From the NCBI RefSeq assembly GCF_022698145.1, contig NZ_JALDAX010000016.1, positions 124,001 through 188,000 of the forward strand: DNA of 64,000 nucleotides, read 5' to 3'. Both the position numbers and the translations under genes were made by a program. The stretch is from Streptomyces spinosisporus. GTDB lineage: Bacteria > Actinomycetota > Actinomycetes > Streptomycetales > Streptomycetaceae. The notes under the pieces were generated by a model. It made no database searches and was not told the DNA's origin. It saw nothing but the letters and a program-made list of their open reading frames with translations. Shown one piece after another: positions 8,398 to 17,051 of the stretch; position 1 is the stretch's first letter, and the number at the start of each line of letters is the position of its first letter.

Positions 8398-10515
8398 ATG
8401 GACAGCGACGGGACCCAGGACGCGCGGGGTACGCATGCGAATCCTGTGCCGCGGGCACGTGCCGCCGTCCCGCCGCCACCCTCCCGGGCGCCGTCGGTCC
8501 CGCCGCTGCCGGACGGCTCGGCGTTCCTGGACTGGCTCAGGACCCCGCGGCCCAAGGCGCTGCCCGGTGTGTGGCGGTTCGGACACCGGCCGCGCCCGGA
8601 CGAGGAGCCGGAGGACATCCCGGCGCGGCAGTTGGTCAGCGGGGCCCTGATCGCGTTCCTGGCCGGCTGGCTGATCTGGTCCCTCCTGCAGAACGGCTAC
8701 CTCGGCGGCTGGTGGTGGGTCCCCCTCTTCCTGGTCACCCCCGACTCCTGGCGGGGTTCCGACGGCGACCTCGGCCCCACGGGCACCGCCTTCCTCTACA
8801 ACGGCTACCAGCTGCTCGTCGCGCTGATCATCATGGTCGCGGTCGGCAAGCTCGGCCGCTGGGGCGAGGTGTGGCGCCGCTTCGTCGCCCCCCGCCTGCG
8901 CGGCCCGCAGCGCCAGGAAGCGCCGCCCGTCCCCACCGAGGACCCCGCACAGTGGCCCGACCTGCGCGCCGCCGGCGCCGACGCCGCCGCCGAGCGGCTG
9001 GCCTCGGAGGCGCGGGCGGGGCTGATGCGGGACGTCGATCACGCCCGGATCGTCCGGGCCTGGCAGGGCGTGCGCACCGGCCGGCACACGCTCGCCGCCT
9101 TCACCGGTGCCGTGCTCAAGGACGGTGCCGCCGCCTGTCTGCACCCCTCCGGGGAGCGCGATCTGCCGGCCCGGCTGGCCCGGCACGACCTGGTGACCGG
9201 GCAGGTGCGGCTCGGCACGACCGCCGACGACCCCCGCAACCCGTACGCCTACCGCGGCGCCGCCCTCGCCCTGGGCCCCGACCTGCTCGGCACCTCCCTG
9301 CTGGCGGTCGGCCCGGCCGGCTCCGGCAAGACCGCCACCGTGGTGCGGCCGCTCGCCGAGTCGCTGTGCCTGCACGCCCTCGCCGGACGGGCCGCCGTGG
9401 TCGTGGTCGGCGCGGCCGGCGCCGGGCTCGGCCCTGTCGACGCCTATGACGTCGTCGTACAGATCGGGAATCCCGCATCCGTGTACGACCTCGACCTCTA
9501 CGGCGGCACCACCGACCCCGACGAGGCCGCGGCCGTGCTGGCCGAGGCGCTGGTCGGTGATCTCGCCGACCCGCATCCCGGCAGTGACAGCCGGCGCGCC
9601 ACGACCGTCCTCGCCCAGCTGCTCGGACCGTTCCGGGCGGTCCACGCACGCTTCCCCTCCGTGCCGGAGCTGCGGCAGCTGCTGGACGGCGCACCCGGAC
9701 CCCTGGACGCACTGCGCACGGCGCTGCAGGGTTCGGGGCAGGACTCGCTGCTGCGTGAACTGGACGCGCGGGAGCGGCAGTTGGGGAACCCGGGCGACAT
9801 GGCGGCGGTGCTCGCGGACCGGGTGGCGCTGCTCGACCGGCCCGCCTTCGCCGGGTTCTTCGACACCTCGGGACACTCCAAGCCGTTCTCGCTCAAGGCC
9901 CTCGACCACCCGGTTCGGGTCCGCATCGACCTGCCCGAGCGCGGACACGCGGACGCCTCGCGGATGCTGGCGCGGCTGGTGCTCGCGCAGTTCACGGCGA
10001 GCGTCGCGGTGCGCGAGGACCGCTCGCTGTTCGCCTGTCTGGTGCTGGACGACGCGACGGGCGTCGTCACCCCGGAGACGGTGCGCGGCATCCAGCGGCT
10101 GCGGTCGGTCAACGCGGGCGCCGTGCTCACCCTGCGCACGCTCGACGACGTGCCGAGGCCGCTGCGCGGGCCGCTGCTCGGCTCCGCCGGCTGCCGGATG
10201 GCGCTGTCCGGGCTCACCCCGTGGGACGGGCAGGACTTCGCCGAGGTCTGGGGCAAGGAGTGGACGGAGGCGCGGGACGTCACCGACCGGCAGATCATCG
10301 CCGAGACCCCGGCCGGCAAGGCCGTGCACATGCTGCGCCGGGTGATCACCGGCAAGGCGCCGACCGCGCGGGCGGTGACCGTGCGGCAGGTGGAGCGCGA
10401 GCGCTGGTCGGCCTCCGAACTGGCCCACGGGCTGCCGGCCGGGCACGCGGTGCTGTCGCTGACGGACGTGAACGGAGAACACGCTCCGCCGCTGCTGGTG
10501 GATCTGAGGGGTTAG
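8398..10515 (+). CDS. TraD/VirD4-like membrane-anchored ATPase
   Basis: 705 residues. A Pro-rich N-terminus is followed by two membrane segments (QLVSGALIAFLAGWLIWSLL near residue 80, and LLVALIIMVAV near 140). A cytosolic ATPase follows with Walker A GPAGSGKT (about residues 304-311) and a Walker-B-like LVLDDA (about 545-550). The layout is that of type IV coupling proteins and related TraM-recognition ATPases. No relaxase, mating-pair or phage genes flank it, so a chromosomal housekeeping role is more likely than conjugation. ATG 8398 is preferred over an upstream GTG (8365) because GAGGGGCGAGGG sits just before it. Function is not known to me. Confidence 0.75.
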   Translation: MDSDGTQDARGTHANPVPRARAAVPPPPSRAPSVPPLPDGSAFLDWLRTPRPKALPGVWRFGHRPRPDEEPEDIPARQLVSGALIAFLAGWLIWSLLQNGYLGGWWWVPLFLVTPDSWRGSDGDLGPTGTAFLYNGYQLLVALIIMVAVGKLGRWGEVWRRFVAPRLRGPQRQEAPPVPTEDPAQWPDLRAAGADAAAERLASEARAGLMRDVDHARIVRAWQGVRTGRHTLAAFTGAVLKDGAAACLHPSGERDLPARLARHDLVTGQVRLGTTADDPRNPYAYRGAALALGPDLLGTSLLAVGPAGSGKTATVVRPLAESLCLHALAGRAAVVVVGAAGAGLGPVDAYDVVVQIGNPASVYDLDLYGGTTDPDEAAAVLAEALVGDLADPHPGSDSRRATTVLAQLLGPFRAVHARFPSVPELRQLLDGAPGPLDALRTALQGSGQDSLLRELDARERQLGNPGDMAAVLADRVALLDRPAFAGFFDTSGHSKPFSLKALDHPVRVRIDLPERGHADASRMLARLVLAQFTASVAVREDRSLFACLVLDDATGVVTPETVRGIQRLRSVNAGAVLTLRTLDDVPRPLRGPLLGSAGCRMALSGLTPWDGQDFAEVWGKEWTEARDVTDRQIIAETPAGKAVHMLRRVITGKAPTARAVTVRQVERERWSASELAHGLPAGHAVLSLTDVNGEHAPPLLVDLRG

Positions 10516-10654
10516 GACCGGACTTTACGACCGGACTCAGGGCACTCCGCTGCGCCGAGTGACCGTACAGTGGGGCAGAATCGCCATAGGTCGTTCATAC
10601 ATGGCGGCCAAATGATCACAAGGTTCGCCCGATCCCCGCAGACCTGAAGGCCAC

Positions 10655-12262
10655 ATGCCCCCGACGCTCGCCTCGCTTCTCCACCACTCCGCGCTCAGAC
10701 TGACCGTGCGGGCGGGCGAGGACCGCCTCGACGTGCCCGTCCGCTGGGCGCACGTCAGCGAACTCGCCGACCCCGTGCCGTACATGGAGGGCGGGGAGCT
10801 GCTCCTGGTCACCGCGCTGAAGCTGGACGCGGAGGACCCGGAGGCGATGCGGCGGTATGTGAAGAGACTGGTCGGGGCGGGGGTCGTCGGCCTCGGCTTC
10901 GCCGTCGGCGTCAACTACGAGGAGATCCCCAAGGCGCTCGTCGACGCGGCGGAGGAAGAAGGCCTGCCGCTCATCGAGGTGCCGCGCCGCACCCCCTTCC
11001 TCGCCATCAGCAAGGCCGTCTCGGCCGCGATCGCCGCCGACCAGTACCGCTCGGTGACCGCGGGCTTCGCCGCGCAGCGGGAGCTGACCAGGCAGGCACT
11101 GACGGCCGGCCCCGAGGGCGTACTGTCCGCGCTCGCCGCGCAGGTCGACGGCTGGGCCGCGCTCTACGACGCCTCGGGCACCGTCGTCGCCACGGCCCCC
11201 GAGTGGGCGGGCCGCAGGGCCGCGCGGCTGACGGCGGAGGTGGAGCGGCTGCGCGAGCGGCCGGCACCGGCCTCCTCGGTGGTCGGCCCGCCGGACGACG
11301 AGGACCGCGTCGAACTGCACTCGCTGGGCACCGGACGACGGCCCCGGGCCGCGCTCGCCGTGGGCACGGCGACCCCGCTCGGCACGGCCGAGCGCTACGC
11401 CCTCCACTCGGCGATCGCCCTGCTGACCCTCACGACGGAACGGTCCCGCTCGCTGTACGCGGCGGAACAGCGCATCGGCGCGGCGGTCCTGCGCATGCTG
11501 CTCGCGGGGGAGCCGGACCATGCGCGGGCCGTCGCCGGGCATCTGTACGGCGGCCTGCTGGACTCGCCCTTCCGCATGATCGTCGCCGAGTCGCCGTCGG
11601 CGTCCGGTGCCCGTGCCGCCGCCGACGCGGGCGCCGATCCGTCGGCCGCGCTCGCCGAGGCGGTGGAGGCGGCGGCCGCGCGGGCGGGGGAGCCCGTGCT
11701 GGTGGTCCCCGAGGGCGACCAGCTGATCGTGCTGGCCACGGACGGCGGCGCGGCGGTCGCCGCGTGCGGTGAGTACGCGGCCGCCCTGGAGGCGGCGCGG
11801 ACCGGGACGGCGGCCACGGGGGAACCGGCCGGCGACGAGGACGAACTGGTGGTGGGGCTGTCGGCCCCCGTCGGACCGATAGCCGCGGCGGCGGCCTACA
11901 AGCAGGCCGAGCAGGCGCTGTCGGTGGCCCGGCGGCGCGGGCGGGTGTGCGTGGCGCACGAGCAGCTGGCGGCCGGTTCCGTGGTGCCCCTGCTGGACGA
12001 CGACGCGGTGAAGGCCTTCGCGGACGGCCTGCTGCGCCCCCTCTACGAGCACGACGCCACCGGCCGCGGCGACCTGGTGGCCTCGCTGCGCGCCTGGCTG
12101 TCCCGGCACGGCCAGTGGGACGCCGCGGCGGCCGACCTGGGCGTCCACCGGCACACCCTGCGCTACCGGATGCGGCGCGTGGAGGAGATCCTCGGGCGGT
12201 CGCTGGACGACCCGGACGTACGGATGGAGCTGTGGCTGGCGCTGAAGGCGGCGTCGGAGTAG
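10655..12262 (+). CDS. PucR-family transcriptional regulator
   Basis: 535 residues. An N-terminal PucR domain (about residues 4-125, VRWAHVSELADPVPYMEGGELLLVT) senses a ligand. A GAF-like middle follows, and a C-terminal PucR helix-turn-helix (about residues 485-530, AAADLGVHRHTLRYRMRRVEEILG) binds DNA. PucR regulators control purine or GABA/polyamine catabolism in actinobacteria. The aldehyde dehydrogenase starts 176 nt downstream behind an inverted repeat, and gabT lies just upstream on the other strand; both are likely targets. The start ATG 10655 is reasonable for the domain, though its ribosome site is weak. Confidence 0.88.
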   Translation: MPPTLASLLHHSALRLTVRAGEDRLDVPVRWAHVSELADPVPYMEGGELLLVTALKLDAEDPEAMRRYVKRLVGAGVVGLGFAVGVNYEEIPKALVDAAEEEGLPLIEVPRRTPFLAISKAVSAAIAADQYRSVTAGFAAQRELTRQALTAGPEGVLSALAAQVDGWAALYDASGTVVATAPEWAGRRAARLTAEVERLRERPAPASSVVGPPDDEDRVELHSLGTGRRPRAALAVGTATPLGTAERYALHSAIALLTLTTERSRSLYAAEQRIGAAVLRMLLAGEPDHARAVAGHLYGGLLDSPFRMIVAESPSASGARAAADAGADPSAALAEAVEAAAARAGEPVLVVPEGDQLIVLATDGGAAVAACGEYAAALEAARTGTAATGEPAGDEDELVVGLSAPVGPIAAAAAYKQAEQALSVARRRGRVCVAHEQLAAGSVVPLLDDDAVKAFADGLLRPLYEHDATGRGDLVASLRAWLSRHGQWDAAAADLGVHRHTLRYRMRRVEEILGRSLDDPDVRMELWLALKAASE

Positions 12263-12385
12263 CCACCTGGGCGGCGGTTGCGGACGGCGCGGCACGCCCG
12301 CGCCCTGGAAAATGGCCGAACCGGCACACCCGCGCCTCCAACCCCTCCACCGCGGCCAAACACGCCCCCGCCCCCGCGCACCTAC

Positions 12386-12411
12386 GGTGTACCCGAACCA
12401 CCCTGTACACC
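12386..12411 (+). promoter_or_regulatory. Inverted repeat upstream of aldehyde dehydrogenase (candidate PucR operator)
   Basis: GGTGTAC (12386-12392) and GTACACC (12405-12411) form a perfect 7-bp inverted repeat with a 12-nt spacer, ending 27 nt before the dehydrogenase ATG. Its placement after a PucR gene makes it a candidate operator. This is inference; no binding consensus is established here. Confidence 0.45.
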
Positions 12412-12438
12412 CCCTGATGCGGAAGGGCCGGGACCCCT

Positions 12439-13884
12439 ATGACTTCCACCACCGCCTTCTGGCTCGCCGGCCGCCAGGCCACGGGCGAGGACACCTTCGA
12501 CGTCACCTCCCCCTGGGACGGCCGTCTCGTCGGCAGGGTCGCCGTGCCGACCGATGCCCAGGTCGAGGAGGCGGTCGCCGCCGCCCACGCCGTCCTCGAC
12601 GACTTCGCCGCGACGCCCGCCCATGTCCGCGCCGCCGCCCTCGACCACGTCAGCCGCAGGCTCGTCGAGCGCACCGAGGAGATCGCCCAGCTGATCACCG
12701 CCGAGAACGGCAAGCCGATCAAGTGGGCCCGCGGCGAGGTCGGCCGCGCCGTCTCCGTGTTCCGGTTCGCCGCCGAGGAGGCCCGGCGGTTCAACGGCGG
12801 CGAGGCCCAGCGCCTCGACACCGACGCCGGCGGCCAGGGCCGGCTCGCCCTCACCCGCCGCTTCCCCAAGGGCGTCGTCCTCGGCATCGCGCCCTTCAAC
12901 TTCCCGCTGAACCTGTGCGCCCACAAGATCGCCCCGGCGATCGCGGCCGGTGCGCCGATCATCCTGAAGCCGGCCCCCGCCACCCCGCTCTCCGGCCTGA
13001 TCATCGGCGAGCTGCTCGCCGAGACCGACCTCCCGGCGGGCTCCTGGAGCATCCTCCCGGTCGCCAACGACAAGATGCCCGCCCTGGTCCAGGACGAGCG
13101 GCTGCCGGTCATCTCCTTCACCGGTTCTGAGAAGGTCGGCTACGCGATCATGGACTCGGTGCCGCGCAAGCACTGCACCCTGGAGCTGGGCGGCAACGGC
13201 GCCGCCGTCGTCCTCGGCGACTACTCCTCCGACGCCGACCTCGACTGGGCCGCCACCCGCATCGCGACGTTCTCCAACTACCAGGGCGGCCAGTCCTGCA
13301 TCTCCGTGCAGCGGGTCATCGCGGACGCGTCCGTGTACGACCGTCTGCTGCCACGCATCGTCGCCGCCGTCGAGGCCCAGGTCACCGGCGACCCGGCCGA
13401 CGCCACGACCGACGTCGGCCCGCTGGTCAGCGAGGACGCGGCCAAGCGCGTCGAGTCCTGGGTCCAGGAGGCGGTCGACGCGGGCGCCTCGCTCCTGGCC
13501 GGCGGCAAGCGCGACGGCGCCTCCTACGCGCCGACCGTCCTGACCGACGTACCGGCCGAGGTCACGATCTCCTGCGAGGAGGTCTTCGGACCGGTGCTGA
13601 CCGTGCAGAAGGCGGACGGCGAGGCCGAGGCGTTCGCCGCGGCCAACGACTCCAAGTACGGCCTCCAGGCAGGGGTGTTCACGCACGATCTGCAGGTCGC
13701 CTTCCGCGCCCACCGGGCCCTTGAGGTCGGCGGCGTCGTCATCGGCGACGTCCCCTCCTACCGCGCCGACCAGATGCCCTACGGCGGCGCCAAGCAGTCC
13801 GGTGTGGGCCGCGAGGGCGTGAAGTTCGCGATGGACGACTACACCTACGAGCGCGTGCTGGTCCTCACGGGGCTGGCTCTCTGA
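12439..13884 (+). CDS. NAD(P)-dependent aldehyde dehydrogenase (succinate-semialdehyde / aminobutyraldehyde type)
   Basis: 481-residue ALDH-superfamily enzyme with Rossmann segment FTGSEKVGY, general base E249 in LELGGNG and catalytic thiol C287 in GGQSCISVQR. It oxidises an aldehyde to an acid. Beside gabT and a PucR regulator the plausible substrates are succinate semialdehyde or 4-aminobutyraldehyde (GABA shunt or polyamine route). The motif around the cysteine (GQSCISVQR) is of a type also seen in lactaldehyde or phosphonoacetaldehyde dehydrogenases, so the substrate is not fixed. It converges with the GH3 gene and shares a strong hairpin terminator with it. Confidence 0.85.
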   Translation: MTSTTAFWLAGRQATGEDTFDVTSPWDGRLVGRVAVPTDAQVEEAVAAAHAVLDDFAATPAHVRAAALDHVSRRLVERTEEIAQLITAENGKPIKWARGEVGRAVSVFRFAAEEARRFNGGEAQRLDTDAGGQGRLALTRRFPKGVVLGIAPFNFPLNLCAHKIAPAIAAGAPIILKPAPATPLSGLIIGELLAETDLPAGSWSILPVANDKMPALVQDERLPVISFTGSEKVGYAIMDSVPRKHCTLELGGNGAAVVLGDYSSDADLDWAATRIATFSNYQGGQSCISVQRVIADASVYDRLLPRIVAAVEAQVTGDPADATTDVGPLVSEDAAKRVESWVQEAVDAGASLLAGGKRDGASYAPTVLTDVPAEVTISCEEVFGPVLTVQKADGEAEAFAAANDSKYGLQAGVFTHDLQVAFRAHRALEVGGVVIGDVPSYRADQMPYGGAKQSGVGREGVKFAMDDYTYERVLVLTGLAL

Positions 13885-13897
13885 CGGTCCCTTTCGC

Positions 13898-13939
13898 CGC
13901 GTCGGCCTCCGCGGGTTCTCAACCGCGGAAGCCGACGCG
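13898..13939 (+). terminator. Bidirectional terminator between aldehyde dehydrogenase and GH3 genes
   Basis: A two-part stem, CGCGTCGGC (13898-13906) and TCCGCGG (13908-13914), pairs with CCGCGGA (13923-13929) and GCCGACGCG (13931-13939) around an 8-nt loop, 16 base pairs with one mismatch. It overlaps the GH3 stop codon (13919-13921) and serves both convergent transcripts. Confidence 0.8.
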
Positions 13940-16756
13940 GGCGAGCCGCAGCGGGCCGCGCAGGACGAGGTGCACGTCGTGCACGCCCTCGGCGTCGATG
14001 CCCGCGGCGGCCGTGGTGTAGGCGTACGGGTCGTCCGGGGCGGCGTTCTCGGGCCGCAGCACGGCGAGCACGGCGCCCCCGTCCAACGACAGCTCCACGA
14101 CTCCCTCACCCGCCACCAGGGCCGTCACCTCCGTGACACCGTCGCCGAAGTCGCAGTCGCGGTAGACCAGTTCGGCGCTGCCGCCCGCGGCCGGAGCCAC
14201 CGCGTCCCCCGACACCTTCGTGCGGTCGACGATCGCGGCCCCGCTCTGCTCGTCGAAGTCGGCCGCCTCCAGACCGCGCCGCACGACCGGGCGCGGGGCG
14301 GGCGGCTCGCCGTCGAGCAGCACCGTCGTCCGCAGCCGGACGTCCTCGCTGGAGGCACCGGCCAGCAGCTCGTACGGGCCCGGATCCAGCCGCCATCCGC
14401 CCCGCGCCACGTCCCAGAACTCGAAGGCGGACAGCGGGACTTCGAAGGACAGCTCCTGACGCGCGCCCGGCGCCAGGGTGATCCTGCGGTGTGCGACCAG
14501 CTCCCGGCGGGGGCGCGGCAGGGCGGGCTCCACGGCGCGCGCGTAGAGCTGCGCGACCTCGTCGGCGGTGACGTCGCCGGTGTTGGTGACCGTGAAGGAG
14601 ACGTGCACTGCGGCGTCCGTCACCCGCGCCGACAGGTCGCCGTACGCGAACGACGCGTACGACAGCCCGTGTCCGAACGGGAACAGCGGCATCCCCTCGA
14701 CGTACTGATAGGTCTGGCGGCCACCGATCACGTCGTAGTCCAGCAGGTCGGGCAGGTCGGCGTCCGACTCGTACCAGGTCTGCGGCAGCCGGCCCGCGGG
14801 GGAGACGTCCCCCGACAGCACCCGGGCCAGCGCGGTGCCCGCGGCCTGGCCGCCGTGCGCGGTCCACAGCACCGCCGGGAGCGCGGCGGTCTCGACCGCG
14901 TACGGATACGAGGAGACCAGCGCCAGCACCGTTCGCGGGTTCGCGGCGCGGGCCGCGCGCAGGATGCGCTCCTGGTGCTCCGGCAGCCGCAGCGTCGTAC
15001 GGTCCTCGGTCTCGCGGCCGTTCAGGTGCGGATCGTTGCCCGCCACCACCAGCACCACGTCGGCCTGGGCCGTGGCCCGGGCGACCGCGTCCTCGGCGCG
15101 CTCGGTCACGACGACCTCGAACGGCTCCGGATCGGTGTCGGCGACCTGCACGCCGTCGGCGGCGACACGGACGTGGCGACCCGTACCGACATGCCTCAGG
15201 AGGTGGCCGCCGTCATGGGCCTCCAGCCGGAACGTCTCCTGGACGACCCAGCCGCCCGGCTGGTCGGCGGACGCGCGCACCAGGCCGTCGTCGGCGACCG
15301 ACAGATAGCGGCCGTCGGGGGCCCGCAGGGTCAGCAGCCCCTCGCCCCAGTCGATCAGCGCGAACTCGGTGCCCGTGGCGTCCGTGGTGAGCGGCGGCAG
15401 GTCGGTGCGGCCCGCCAGCAGCGCCGGGTCCAGGGCACCCTCGGCGCCGCGCACCTCGTCGGCCGCCTCCGACGGCGGCACATGCAGAAACGTACCGGCG
15501 GAGGTCCTCAGCCGGATCCGGTCCACACCCTCCGCGAACTCCACCCGCTCGGCGCCGAACCGCTCGTACAGACCCTCCAGCGGGGTCGAGCGGTGGATCA
15601 GCGTGCCGCTGTACCAGTCGAGCTTGCACTCGTCGGCCGGCAGACCGACCACGGCGATGCGGGTGTCGGGTGCCAGCGGCAGCAGTCCGTCGTTCTTCAG
15701 CAGCACGATCGCCTGCTCCGCCGCCTCCTGGGCGAGCGCGCGGTGCGCCGGGGTGTCGAAGGCGGCGGTGCCCGCGTGCGGGTCCCGGTCCGGGTCGAAC
15801 TCGCCGAGCCGGAAGCGTACGGAGAGCTGGCGGCGCACGGCGGTGTCGATGTCGTCCTCGGTCAACAGGCCCTGCTCATAAGCCCTCTTGACCCGTCCGA
15901 CGATCTGCGAGCTGTCCGTGCCGTGGTCCGTGAAGCTGTCGACGCCCGCCCGCAGCGCGGCCGCCGTCGCCTCCTCGTGGGTGCCGAAGTAGTGCTCGGC
16001 GTCGACCAGGTTGGAGGGTGCGCCCGCGTCCGAGCAGACCAGCAGCTCCTGGTCCGTCCAGGCGCGCAGATGCCGGCGCAGATACGGCGAGACGTGGTTG
16101 GGGCGGCCGTTGACGAGGTTGTACGCCGGCATCACCCCGGCCACCGCGCCCGCCTCGACCGTCTCGCGGAAGGCGCGCAGGTCGTACTCGTGCAGGACGC
16201 GCGGACGGACCGAGCTGGACGAAGTCGCCCGGTCCGTCTCGTTGTTGTGGGCGAGCCAGTGCTTGAGGACGGGCGCGGTGCGCCAGAACACGGGGTGGTC
16301 GCCGCGCAGCCCGCGGGTGTACGCGGTGGCGATGGCCGACGTCAGCCTCGGGTCCTCGGAGTAGCCCTCCTCGTTGCGTCCCCACAGCGGATGGCGCAGC
16401 AGATTCACGGTGGGGGACCAGACGTTGAGCCCGACGCGCTCGTCCTCGGCGCGCATCGCCCGGGCCTCCTTGGAGACCGCCTCGCCGACGCGGCGTACGA
16501 GATCGGTGTTCCAGGTGGCGCCGAGCCCCACGGCCTGCGGGAAGACGGTCGCGGGACCCATCCAGGCGACGCCGTGCAGCGCCTCCTGGCCGGTGCGGAA
16601 GGCGCCGACGCCCAGGCGCTCCACCGCGGGCGCGAACTGGTGCAGGAAGGAGATCTTCTCGTCGAGCGTGAGCCGCCCGAGCAGGTCGTCGATGCGCTTC
16701 GCGAACGGCAGCTGCGGATCGCGGAACGGCGGCAGGTGCGGCGTCTGTGCGGTCAC
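13919..16756 (-). CDS. GH3 beta-glucosidase/beta-xylosidase with internal beta-trefoil-like insert
   Basis: 945 residues, no signal peptide, so cytoplasmic. The GH3 barrel (about 1-300) carries the nucleophile D243 in LLVCSDAGAPSN, where most relatives have SDW. The alpha/beta domain and a FnIII-like domain follow, then a C-terminal sugar-binding-like segment (about 865-945). Between them (about 425-545) lies a beta-trefoil/fascin-like insert (LIDWGEGLLTLRAPDGRYLSV). In a xyloglucan pathway it would remove beta-glucose residues from oligosaccharides after the side chains are removed; beta-xylosidase is the alternative. GTG 16756 is used. An operator palindrome for the local LacI regulator lies 37 nt upstream. 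It diverges from the transporter operon. Confidence 0.88.
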   Translation of the reverse strand: MTAQTPHLPPFRDPQLPFAKRIDDLLGRLTLDEKISFLHQFAPAVERLGVGAFRTGQEALHGVAWMGPATVFPQAVGLGATWNTDLVRRVGEAVSKEARAMRAEDERVGLNVWSPTVNLLRHPLWGRNEEGYSEDPRLTSAIATAYTRGLRGDHPVFWRTAPVLKHWLAHNNETDRATSSSSVRPRVLHEYDLRAFRETVEAGAVAGVMPAYNLVNGRPNHVSPYLRRHLRAWTDQELLVCSDAGAPSNLVDAEHYFGTHEEATAAALRAGVDSFTDHGTDSSQIVGRVKRAYEQGLLTEDDIDTAVRRQLSVRFRLGEFDPDRDPHAGTAAFDTPAHRALAQEAAEQAIVLLKNDGLLPLAPDTRIAVVGLPADECKLDWYSGTLIHRSTPLEGLYERFGAERVEFAEGVDRIRLRTSAGTFLHVPPSEAADEVRGAEGALDPALLAGRTDLPPLTTDATGTEFALIDWGEGLLTLRAPDGRYLSVADDGLVRASADQPGGWVVQETFRLEAHDGGHLLRHVGTGRHVRVAADGVQVADTDPEPFEVVVTERAEDAVARATAQADVVLVVAGNDPHLNGRETEDRTTLRLPEHQERILRAARAANPRTVLALVSSYPYAVETAALPAVLWTAHGGQAAGTALARVLSGDVSPAGRLPQTWYESDADLPDLLDYDVIGGRQTYQYVEGMPLFPFGHGLSYASFAYGDLSARVTDAAVHVSFTVTNTGDVTADEVAQLYARAVEPALPRPRRELVAHRRITLAPGARQELSFEVPLSAFEFWDVARGGWRLDPGPYELLAGASSEDVRLRTTVLLDGEPPAPRPVVRRGLEAADFDEQSGAAIVDRTKVSGDAVAPAAGGSAELVYRDCDFGDGVTEVTALVAGEGVVELSLDGGAVLAVLRPENAAPDDPYAYTTAAAGIDAEGVHDVHLVLRGPLRLARVGFRG

Positions 16757-16792
16757 GTGGGGGTCCCTTTGCGCTGGGGCGAGATGGCGCTT

Positions 16793-16806
16793 TCGAAGCG
16801 CTTCGA
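16793..16806 (+). promoter_or_regulatory. LacI-type operator 1 (GH3 side)
   Basis: Perfect 14-bp palindrome TCGAAGCGCTTCGA, 37 nt upstream of the GH3 start. The same core occurs before the transporter operon and twice upstream of the lacI gene, and nowhere else that I noticed in the window. Confidence 0.85.
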
Positions 16807-16953
16807 TGCTCGATCGACCAGTAGTCGGGTGTCAAGGGATCCTCATCGCTGCTTCAAGTGGCGCATGAGCAAAGGTCGACTCCCACAGCTCCGGGGAATC
16901 TTGGGAGCGACCCTTGTGCACCCCCTGGCGTTCACCTACCCTCACCTCCGACA

Positions 16954-16967
16954 TCGAAGCGCTTCGA
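16954..16967 (+). promoter_or_regulatory. LacI-type operator 2 (transporter operon side)
   Basis: A second perfect TCGAAGCGCTTCGA palindrome, 85 nt before the binding-protein start. Its centre lies 161 bp from operator 1, so one regulator could control both divergent promoters, possibly by looping. Confidence 0.85.
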
Positions 16968-17051
16968 CTGTCGAATTCGCTCATTTCCTGCGAGACACCA
17001 CTGCCGACGGCCACCGCCGGGTGTCCTGGTGCGCCACGAAGGGTTGACGCA

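Noticed and set aside
13970..17047. 1025-codon plus-strand open frame opposite the GH3 gene
   Set aside because: Arg/His/Val-rich with no motif; the GH3 frame carries the complete catalytic domain on the minus strand.
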